64,000 bases of DNA, from positions 124,001-188,000 of the forward strand of contig WION01000013.1 in the NCBI GenBank assembly GCA_015039365.1. Direction: 5' to 3'. The notes under the pieces are model-generated. The model saw only the letters and a program-made list of their open reading frames with translations. It did no database searches and was not told the DNA's origin. This DNA comes from Amanita rubescens. Taxonomy: Eukaryota > Basidiomycota > Agaricomycetes > Agaricales > Amanitaceae. Shown here in pieces: positions 59,701-64,000 of the stretch. The position numbers were made by a program, and so were the translations under genes. The number at the start of each line of letters is the position of its first letter. The stretch's first letter is position 1.

Positions 59701-61683
59701 TCAACCCAATGATGACCCCTGATGGTTGGGATGTAACTATACTACGACAACTACAAACGACGATTAACAATCTCGTATGGAGGCACGATCGTAGCCCTAA
59801 CAGACCTAATACCAATAACGAATACCAAGACGCCGCCGTCATCGCACTTCAAACAGGACATACGATTGAAGGACGCGATGTCCCTATCCTTGAAAATCCG
59901 ACACGTCGCACTATCTTTCACCTGCATGGACCTGATCCCTCAGCCGAACGATTGGTGTCGTTCGAACCAAATAACCTAGCCTTCGAAGGAGAAGATATCC
60001 CTGGAACTCAAGGCTGTTACATGTGCGGAGCCCCACATCACACTACCGAACACCATCAACGACGAGAAATACGCCGAGGACCGATACATGAGGAAACCCC
60101 GCCTCCCACTTATCCAGACGCTATGACACAGTCGTCGCTGCCCACACCGTTTGAACAAATCCCTGAAAGACGAATTTCCACCGCCTCGCCCGCTACTACT
60201 ATCGATTCCGCCCAACTTGAACAAGGCGAACCTTCCCCACTTATTGAAAGAAGACGACGAGGAACAAATACTCGTCCTCCAGGCAACCGCTTCACTACTA
60301 CTACTACTGGACCTCCACCATCACGACGAAACCTTGGAAACCGTCGAGGCCAATCTACACGAGGACAGTCGACACGACATGTCGCCACTATGACCGCCTC
60401 GAATACACGAGAAGAGCGACCGACTCTTCAAGAACGACTTACTGACAACCGCCGCCGCCGTCATCATCCCTGGCAAGGAAATGAAGACTCTTACACCTAC
60501 GACAGCGATGCCGAACACAATCGTGACACGTAGTCACAAGAAAATTCAATATTCGGTGAATATTGGACTTCGTATGTAGGAGAAGGGCTATGTTACAAAC
60601 GTATGTCATAGCCTATCTTTTTTTATCTTATCATCTATGTCATCTCTCCTACGTCATTGATTGCATATGCGTTCCTTCTGGAACATTCGTCGTTTATCAT
60701 ATGCTAATTACTTTTATCACATGTATGTCATTTTCACATGTTAACCGTTTCATTTTCACATGTTAACCGTTTTCATTATCACATGTGTATATACTTACCA
60801 TATTTGCGTATGTACTTTGTACTATATAAATCACGCAAATATACGACTAGACCTCAGTCTAGTTTTAACAGTCAAAATCTGTCTCGTTATCGTCTAAGTT
60901 CCCTTGAGGACTTATCCGATAACACTATTATTCTTTGAACGTTCTTAAAGTGCCGGAACTCCCTTGAGGAACCTACGGTACCTGATAGGCTTGACTTATC
61001 AGTGAACGAACAAACGTAACAAGGATAAAGTGAGATACCAAATTGCATGCAGCTGATTCTTCAGCTCAGTTTCTGCAGACTTCTTTTCAATGAACTGCCA
61101 AGCAATCCCCAATTCCTCAGATGAACCAGATTCAAAACCCTGAGAGTCATGGAAGATAAAGTTACTTCCAGGGTATGTAATTTGATCCTCAATATCATGC
61201 AGGCCTCTCTGGCAGTATCATTGCATGTGACTGAGTATATCCATGCATCATTATCTGACTCACCTCAAGTGATGGCATCAAATGAATCTCAGATGTTTTA
61301 AGCTGTTTACCTGCAAGAAATTCAATGGTCAAGGGCCATGAGAAGCACAAAACCCAGTCTGAAGGCTTACCCCACTTATTATATATGGCAGGCTTTGTCC
61401 CCTTTGCTACACCACAAACCTTCTCAAGGATGGTTGTCTTGCCTGCATTAGCCCTCCCAATGATAAGGATGCGAAAGTATGGGCATAGATAGCTCTCCTT
61501 GAGTGTTTGAATGTGTGTCTCATCTGGATCTGTATGCATCAGTTAAGGATTGGCCATGTTGAGACAGATGAATTAGCCTACTCAAAGAAGGTGCACCAGT
61601 TGTAGCTGTAGCTGCCATGCCAATTGATGTTGTATTAGAATCACAATGAGATTGAGGGGGTGCTGAAAAGGATATGCCTGGTT
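47762..61683 (-). CDS. P-loop GTPase with an array of one-codon exons; intron carries an LTR retrotransposon
   Basis: Read 5' to 3' on the minus strand. The EPGISFSAPPQSHCDS exon (ends at 61683) joins PDETHIQTLKESYLC and RILIIGRANAGKTTILEKVC (Walker A/G1). Then NKWGKQLKTSEIHLMPSLE and IFHDSQGFESG (DxxG, G3) lead to NQLHAIW. A 52-nt intron holding the retrotransposon follows, then YCIPMDSPRPILPAELEFF, VPLVVIFTKFDG (TKFD, G4), DMDLPERDCAELTQKTAD and KRDDWTWNDVVLMVFSKFPH. The next exons are VDRE (51667-51678), E, MANKQLSETE (51533-51562) and 49 more one-codon exons plus a two-codon exon down to 48325. The tail is HELFSMFGDMQWNFALE, PTGCQVLIS, then IIIIAKLSFWINKPFLPSVT to the stop at 47762. The G domain belongs to a GTPase family expanded in Agaricomycetes; its role is unknown. 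The true start may be an upstream exon (ATG at 62105, MPNGEEAIQIRILEFLG). Confidence 0.7.
48325..51617 (-). other. Array of about 50 three-nucleotide exons
   Basis: Each entry is the lowest plus-strand coordinate of a triplet lying exactly between a minus-strand AG and a GT donor, with the encoded residue. 51615 E; 51462 W; 51409 F; 51356 E; 51288 Q; 51231 G; 51182 K; 51124 K; 51059 E; 50997 I; 50938 D; 50885 G; 50825 E; 50760 I; 50695 E; 50634 W; 50570 Q; 50502 R; 50439 G; 50374 W; 50309 F; 50243 G; 50178 P; 50119 G; 50056 E; 49980 E; 49912 L; 49849 R; 49782 Q; 49717 R; 49652 R; 49591 Y; 49529 D; 49463 R; 49402 H; 49338 D; 49271 L; 49203 H; 49135-49140 F+Q (6 nt); 49067 F; 48995 Q; 48927 K; 48860 E; 48788 E; 48722 E; 48653 E; 48598 E; 48523 L; 48464 Q; 48384 K; 48325 I. 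Donors are GTGAGT, GTAAGT or close variants. None is a stop codon and all are phase 0. Confidence 0.7.
48440..50760 (-). repeat. About 65-bp tandem repeat, about 36 units, each an intron plus one codon
   Basis: On the minus strand the unit reads donor GTGAGTGACATTGCACATTT, then GTGAAAGGCAGTCTCATCAC (CTCAT is a candidate branch site), a pyrimidine tract TTTTCCTATGACC and acceptor AACAG, followed by a variable triplet. Period is 55-76 bp, mostly 61-69. The intron portion is similar in nearly all units; the triplet position takes at least a dozen different codons. Flanking units at 48325-48440 and 50760-51680 keep the AG-triplet-GT layout without sequence similarity. Confidence 0.85.
51969..52235 (-). 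other. G4-motif exon of the GTPase (part of the 47762-61683 gene)
   Basis: Encodes VVIFTKFDGQIASEFVNLTD, then KWERARQIAEITFQRVYLPK and YPPKAYVQLE. TKFD is the NKxD-type guanine-specificity motif. It lies immediately left of the retrotransposon, while the Walker A exon lies immediately right of it (61030-61540), which shows that the element splits one gene. Confidence 0.85.
52521..52951 (+). repeat. 5' LTR
   Basis: 431 bp, matching 60591-61021. It contains a TATA box (52753-52759) and a predicted transcript start near 52786, about 30 nt downstream. The 67-aa and 66-aa ORFs in it recur in the 3' LTR and are not genes. Confidence 0.95.
52753..52759 (+). promoter_or_regulatory. LTR TATA box
   Basis: TATATAA located 27-33 bases before the sequence AGTCTAGTTTTA that matches the primer-binding site, so transcripts are predicted to start with that sequence. 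Confidence 0.6.
52953..52964 (+). other. Self-complementary primer-binding site
   Basis: TAAAACTAGACT, beginning one base after the 5' LTR. It is the exact reverse complement of AGTCTAGTTTTA at 52786-52797, the predicted 5' end of the element RNA. This is the arrangement of Tf1/sushi elements, which prime reverse transcription from their own folded RNA rather than a tRNA. Confidence 0.65.
53013..54791 (+). CDS. gag: Retrotransposon gag
   Basis: The frame is open from a TAA at 52988 to the TAG at 54789-54791. No ATG occurs before 53778 (MSGSGPRTESRSD). The natural N-terminus is probably the ATT at 53013 in a strong initiation context (TTCACCATTGCT), giving about 590 residues starting APRQSKSTPPN. 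Domains: an N-terminal region with HWDKRENGWCYTASGKPVPG, an acidic linker, capsid (PFEGDRKYLNPFIAKAELFM ... AQQWRDNK ... LPKQSINQYIARVDR) and a zinc knuckle CYGCGKTGHLISDC followed by a basic nucleic-acid-binding tail. The stop follows a candidate slippery GGGTTTT. Confidence 0.8.
   Translation: MAPRQSKSTPPNNAKRNPLDHLYYLDEHSIHWDKRENGWCYTASGKPVPGHQFWVKQKLGRPPNQSFPFEGGLYLNERKLAFHEGSKRWYATESETGEEPYFIRDEYFEGESFIGGKEELTRTALQRWKKANEPETLVTSQETPVVSPHVHYRESAEPSGESDKEDNKDSFSEREKEEESQDKLEYVPGTEDVVIPTVEQQVEDEISAQLIASLSLATESKLEATRPAPSPPVVFPYLFAPPINPFPSRKGKERDMSGSGPRTESRSDLPKIKPPKPFEGDRKYLNPFIAKAELFMKMNKMTDAQDKIQFIMYHIDGNAQQWRDNKITEYDAETTKYANYDAFIKELKEDWGQVDKAGLAMHRLLTWRKLPKQSINQYIARVDRDINLAKITDDTTKCHLLVLGLPNTLREKLRLGGAPTTYKSLRTRILDIEVANTLFSTFGQVKEFDDKMEVDEAVLELNRRARQMQIAETSMEWVKTAVCYGCGKTGHLISDCPNPKKKRQNLGNSRGRAAPRGQFRGKPRSRNNNRNKGKGKGKRIRALDADGDEDDSGSSSEESNSENDEDQRIAVIREMAKTLPRSARRKLNKKGF
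54783..54789 (+). promoter_or_regulatory. Candidate -1 ribosomal frameshift site
   Basis: The gag-frame codons AAG GGT TTT TAG contain the heptamer G GGT TTT (X XXY YYZ type) directly before the gag stop. Slipping back one base continues into TTT TTA GAA CGA and the pol frame, which is open from there to 58378. Confidence 0.6.
54785..58378 (+). CDS. pol: Retrotransposon pol (protease, RT, RNase H, integrase, chromodomain)
   Basis: The frame is -1 relative to gag; the first internal GTG/ATG-like start is near 55025, so expression as Gag-Pol by frameshift is inferred. Aspartic protease: ALIDSGAQGKF. Reverse transcriptase: FSKLDLRWGYNNVRI, FGLCNSPSTFQ, VVYIDDMLIYG (YIDD catalytic). RNase H: LLETDASNWAVGAVL and YDRELLAI. 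Integrase: HHCC zinc finger (HHDP ... CALCQQMK), DDE core (MDFITDLP, LISDRGPQFTSKVF, HPQTDGESERLNQELE). C-terminal chromodomain: FLVKWKGYPTSDNSWETEEN. All catalytic motifs look intact. Confidence 0.95.
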   Translation, partial: FLERDDDESASVVSEDEQLCINGVTVSSISRNKITISITKCSNLKTAETKALIDSGAQGKFVDSSLVNWNEITRLKKPIPVRNVDGTNNKSGDIRYKIQISYNIEDNRFKDWFYVTRLGDQRLILGLPWLREINPRIDWSEGTVTFPNKRKIDPEEETTFDYDEETEMYLRYIQKEEELNADEDEDLETDHLWIQAKTSASQALAHEHEDKSTKAELPPEYNKWRKVFDKQTSERFPISRQWDHAIDLKEGFKPKIAKNYPLSIHEEQLMNKWVDEQLKKGYIRPSQSPQASPFFYVAKKEKGELRPCQDYRYINSWTKRNAYPLPLVSDLLLKLRKAKYFSKLDLRWGYNNVRIKKGDEWKAAFTTNRGLFEPTVMLFGLCNSPSTFQTMMNEYFRDMIAEGWLVVYIDDMLIYGANEEETRERTKQVLQRLKENDLFLKLEKCKFVAKEVEFLGMIVKEGKIMMDPVKLAGISKWPEPKTVKQIRSFLGFANFYRKFIGNYAEIVAPLTELTKKTVPFRWDAECQKAFDTLKEKFLEEPVLVMPDPTKPFLLETDASNWAVGAVLKQRGSDGELHPCGFISHRLSDTEQRYQVYDRELLAIKKAFETWRHLLKGSPHTIMIHCDHKNLSYYKHPQKMTARQSRWWQEITEFDIKLEHVPGSKLIQADALSRRPDHINEEEAKAKEIPQTMISDDMVIAAINVSWADKITELLPQDKFAKVVIDGLKHGKLPLRSKFNDWKNDNNIIRYQGRVYVPQNEELRNEIIKSHHDPVVMGHPGRLKTLELIRRDYYWPGMTTTVSKWVEGCALCQQMKVNTHPITPGLMPIKSHATRPFEQVSMDFITDLPIIDGFDSVLTVVDQGLTKGVIFIPCKKSFTAMDTANSYINDVYKRYGLPTTLISDRGPQFTSKVFEEICKIFGINHRKSTAFHPQTDGESERLNQELETYLRLYCVDHPKQWKDHLPLAEFAHNQRIHQSTKMTPFEIMFGIEPVAIPTAFPRINVPAAEDRFKVLTQIRDEALAAHELARQLMTQRVKGKSPAFKEGDLVWLDSRNLKTGQIRKFSPRREGPFKIEKILGPVTAKLELPPRWKIHPVFHVSLLTPYHENETHGPNFTRPTPDLIDNKEEYEIETIVSHRRKGNQWQFLVKWKGYPTSDNSWETEENLEHSEETLNEYKEQHGITAIVPTTRKSRKRRS
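58323..60533 (+). CDS. Retrotransposon extra ORF after pol (ORF3)
   Basis: 736 codons from 58323, overlapping the end of pol, or 717 from the ATG at 58383, which lies 4 bases after the pol stop and could be reached by reinitiation. Pro/Ala/Ser-rich N-terminus, an Ala-rich helix (AAANAVAAEIDTITANAAID), and a central helical region with several Trp (FYRIWTLFTSWTFANNYLFI, RNRWITLMIWNNIHWFCD). A CCHH cluster CYMCGAPHHTTEHH could bind zinc. The tail is Arg-rich (NRRRRHHPW). No signal peptide and no convincing membrane helix, so it does not look like env. Function unknown; a nucleocapsid-like or gag-derived protein is possible. Confidence 0.75.
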   Translation: MELQQLSPLLVNHENAVLETMSSPINNPSAAATPAASTVVEETVPPTPSREESPAPLPIPPPICMLHYTSIGTEWFPIIPSDEEFMPREEGSSSSDSSYTFPPSNASTIEELMRNVTDMGNAILPDTPVPPEIQEMVAQVFATRDQMVITYARGPRPDTTSEDIRIMREGLLMFNTTAFTLGVPPIDEELVNDYLERARTIAATNAATTAAISAAANAVAAEIDTITANAAIDDEINERLINPISIPIIFPEDTPSPRPLYTPLDLMRETHARSMSPVPRLPAEGPIPRFYFQHASVNDDNFNVPAPDIPAINVILTHYAISSFVDPIIRRAFYRIWTLFTSWTFANNYLFILNRYVRPDLMALVNVIINLTRRFREPQRNRWITLMIWNNIHWFCDLRGDVYLEEATRLTTAGHRHHFIQPTRQPALDTGMAWMHGRPVFPRTPVNATFERIRTLSDRLNPMMTPDGWDVTILRQLQTTINNLVWRHDRSPNRPNTNNEYQDAAVIALQTGHTIEGRDVPILENPTRRTIFHLHGPDPSAERLVSFEPNNLAFEGEDIPGTQGCYMCGAPHHTTEHHQRREIRRGPIHEETPPPTYPDAMTQSSLPTPFEQIPERRISTASPATTIDSAQLEQGEPSPLIERRRRGTNTRPPGNRFTTTTTGPPPSRRNLGNRRGQSTRGQSTRHVATMTASNTREERPTLQERLTDNRRRRHHPWQGNEDSYTYDSDAEHNRDT
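60578..60587 (+). other. Polypurine tract
   Basis: AGGAGAAGGG three bases before the 3' LTR: the expected plus-strand primer site. Confidence 0.7.
60591..61021 (+). repeat. 3' LTR
   Basis: 431 bp, reads the same as the 5' LTR throughout on visual comparison. Ends GTAACA, followed by the AGGAT target duplication. Confidence 0.95.
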
Positions 61684-62105
61684 CTGTAGAAAAGTACACT
61701 GAAGATGATGGGAAAGTACAATATCCAGCAGTCGGGTGTGTGAATCAAGAAGAGTTCAATGTGTAAACAGAGGCAATAGATTTGGATCTGTGGACTCTCG
61801 TGGTGTGTGGAACAGTGGGGTAGTGCCAGGTCGGTCGAGATCAAAGAGATAACAGTGATAGGCGCGCGATCTGAGTAGGCAACAGCTGGTTAGAAACAAT
61901 GTGTTTGGTAGTAAAGACTTGGCAGCGCGTGGCAGAGCGATGCGCCGAGTGTGCTGTGTGGCACTGCGGGCACAAGCGAAATCGAATGGTGCGTGAAGGC
62001 CTGAGAGCGCGCAGGACTATACTTAACTTGAAGTCCACTAGGCAGTGCACTGACTCCCAGGAACTCTAGTATACGTATTTGAATAGCTTCTTCTCCATTC
62101 GGCAA

Positions 62106-63157
62106 CGTCGTAAGTGTAACATCGGAGCCTTTCTAGAAACTACGTAATTCTCGACAGCCCAATCACCATCTTCTATTCACGTCTTCGCCGTCTATCGCAA
62201 CCTGACCAATTTTATAATCGAGCCAACAAACATATAAAAAAGATGAAGGTAGCAGACTGGTGGATCATTGTCTATTGAGGCAACCCCCCCATGCACCGGT
62301 CATACGACTCGGAAGCGCAAATCTCGACGGTTAGTTCGGTTCATATTCTCGTTGCCCTTACCTGTTCAATCTGACTAGTAACTACTACCAAGCGCAACCG
62401 TGACCATAACCGCGGATTCATCGTCCTTTAATCCCACCACGGTCGACGCCGAGGCCTCTGTACAATTTAAGGTACACCCACAAATCCTTACTATGCCTTC
62501 TCGCTCAACCTAGCCAATCTCCGACAGTTTAGCGCGCTGAGATTTGATGCGATGCGAAGGGTAGGATTAAGCGAGAAATTATTTCGCTTGAATGGAGAGG
62601 GTATAAACTATAGACTGTATTTGAACAAGCACAATGACTTGCGCGACAAATAATCACTCCAAACAATCCCGTCCCTTTTCCAGATCTTGCCTCTCATTCC
62701 CGGCCTTAACCCCACCTCCAAATTTGACACCTTACTTTCTGCACAAGTCCACCTCTCTAAAGCCCTGAGCTGGCACCCACGCTTTCACTGAGAACGCCGC
62801 CGCCTTGGCTCGATGAACCCTTGCAACGAGCCGACTCAGCCGATACACTCAGTTTCGTATTCCTCCCCAAACTTCCTCTCGCCTTTTTCCGACACCCTCT
62901 CAATGTTGAGAGACTCCTCAGGTGCGGGCGTTGTTGCACTTGGTGCTAGGAGTTCTGTCGTATATTCACAACTTTTTGAATGTGATTGACGATTTTATTA
63001 TTATCAGTCGCCTAAAGGAGTCAGTCAACGTGTAAATCGTGTGAACTGTTGACTAGTACTTAGTACTTACGACACAGCCTGAGTGCGCGGGGTTTGAGCA
63101 TCCTAGTTCCCACTAGCCACCACCTCACACTAGTGTTCTTAGGACCTCGGGACAAAC
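62106..63157. other. Intergenic / promoter region
   Basis: About 1.05 kb between the possible GTPase start and the third glycosidase copy. The 60-codon minus ORF at 62757-62939 has no motif. The last 100 bases resemble the promoters of the other glycosidase copies (e.g. the TTAGGACCTCGG segment before the ATG). Confidence 0.35.
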
Positions 63158-64000
63158 ATGTGCCTTAGACATCGTTGGCTTGCTGTGGCGTTGCTTGCCT
63201 TCGTGACTGGCGCGAAGGCTCAAACATGGTATGTCCGCCTGTGACGTGTATTCCGTCTGTATGTTGATCCTACTTTGCAGGTGTGGCAAGAATTACAAGT
63301 TAGGCCAGCCTATTGTACCGCCAGGCAAGTTGCATTGCATTGTTCTCCGTCCTATTCACATATCAGAAAACAGGTGGACAATTCCCCATTCCCGCAATCT
63401 CCGATACCCCCTTACTCGCTCTCCGCTGTGCCCAGGCCATCAGACCATACCTGCCTGGCGACGAGGTTGAGGGTCTCCTATCGGCGATACTGATTGACAC
63501 GCCTATTGTTCATTCATACATTGACAATGCGGAACCGATCTTAGGACTCATTCGCAATACGGATCCAACCTCCATATCTGTTGACACTGTCAACGTGAAA
63601 GTGTTTGTCGACGACCATCTCTTGACTTCGGGCAGCGTTCCACTGAACGTGACAAAATACGAGCTTCCCTTTTCACTCTCTGATCTTCAACCTAGCTCAA
63701 AGTCGTATCGGATCTCCTGCATCGCCTCCGCCAACTACGAGTCGCAAACATTTAGCGCAAGCGGTCTGTTGACATACCTGCCTAATCCACCTTCTGAAAT
63801 TGGATCTGTGACGAGAATGGATTTGCGAACGGGAGCACTGTTAGCTAGACCCGCAGATGGGAAAGGTGGTCCTTATTCTCCCGTTTTCCCCATCGGCTTC
63901 TACACGAATTATGGCGGTTATCTTACTCAGAATCTGTCCATACTTACAGAGCTTGCATCTCAAGGGTAAATGTTGTCCAATTATTTCTTTATTAATACTG
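63158..64000 (+). CDS. Secreted glycoside-hydrolase-superfamily protein, copy 3 (5' part, runs off window)
   Basis: Third paralogue, on the opposite strand to copies 1 and 2. Signal peptide MCLRHRWLAVALLAFVTGAK, exon CGKNYKLGQPIVPPG, the same GC-AG intron, then GQFPIPAISDTPLLALRCAQ, the beta-rich N domain (DHLLTSGSVPLNVTKYELPF, IGSVTRMDLRTGALLARPAD) and NLSILTELASQG at 63967. The window ends in the next intron, before the expected 10-nt micro-exon and catalytic barrel. No lesion in the part seen. Confidence 0.75.

Larger units (their letters stand above)
52516..61026 (+). mobile_element. Ty3/gypsy chromovirus LTR retrotransposon with target-site duplication
   Basis: Complete element 52521-61021 with 431-bp LTRs that appear identical by eye, TG...CA termini (TGTTAC ... 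GTAACA) and 5-bp AGGAT target duplications at 52516-52520 and 61022-61026. Internal order is gag, protease, RT, RNase H, integrase, chromodomain, then an extra ORF: the Ty3/gypsy (Metaviridae) chromovirus arrangement plus ORF3. It is inserted in a 52-nt intron of the minus-strand GTPase, antisense to it. The apparent LTR identity points to a very recent insertion. Confidence 0.95.

Noticed and set aside
58323..60533. Envelope gene for ORF3
   Set aside because: No signal peptide, no convincing transmembrane anchor and no fusion-peptide-like segment; a CCHH cluster and basic tail point elsewhere.

Overview
The window is a nuclear chromosome segment from a mushroom-forming basidiomycete (Agaricomycetes, probably Agaricales). 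The genes carry many 45-65 nt GT-AG introns. Typical Agaricomycete families are present: F-box/LRR proteins, a secreted TIM-barrel glycosidase family, a cupredoxin-like GPI protein, an adenylate-forming enzyme without a carrier domain, and an Agaricomycete-type P-loop GTPase. There are no operons. Most genes are housekeeping or lineage-expanded families whose order suggests no shared pathway. I saw no tRNA or rRNA gene.

Left part (1-26 kb): an F-box protein, a PX-GH18 chitinase fusion, eEF1B-gamma, two tandem secreted glycosidase paralogues (6.4-12.1 kb, minus strand), an F-box-like LRR protein, an OSBP/Kes1 sterol carrier, a decayed alpha/beta hydrolase, a single-pass membrane protein, an acyl-adenylate synthetase-like enzyme and TDP1. 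Middle (26-44.5 kb): an acyl-protein thioesterase copy with frameshifts, the DHHC palmitoyltransferase AKR1, a Golgi pH regulator homologue, the HMG protein NHP6, a kelch protein followed by a pseudogene and a decayed copy of the kelch tail, a Ser/Gly-rich secreted protein, a cupredoxin-like GPI protein and the tRNA pseudouridine synthase DEG1/PUS3. From 45 kb there is an unrecognised helical protein.

The right part (47.7-61.7 kb) holds the most unusual locus. A minus-strand P-loop GTPase gene has its G-domain exons at 61.7-61.0 kb and 52.5-51.8 kb and its C-terminal helices at 48.15-47.76 kb. Between G domain and tail, 51.7-48.3 kb reads as about 50 exons of exactly three nucleotides (one codon each), one 6-nt exon and exons of 12 and 30 nt, all phase 0. 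They are separated by introns of about 46-75 nt with good donor, acceptor and candidate branch sites. Most of this stretch (48.44-50.76 kb) is a tandem repeat of about 65 bp in which the intron is conserved and only the codon varies. If spliced as read, the gene encodes a hypervariable linker whose exons can all be skipped without changing frame.

An apparently very young Ty3/gypsy chromovirus (52,521-61,021; matching 431-bp LTRs, 5-bp target duplication) sits inside a 52-nt intron of the same GTPase, in opposite orientation. It appears self-primed like Tf1/sushi elements, has a candidate -1 frameshift at the gag stop, lacks an ATG at the expected gag start, and carries a large extra ORF after pol. 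The right edge holds the 5' half of a third glycosidase paralogue, inverted relative to the first two. No transcript data or searches were available; splice models were read by eye.
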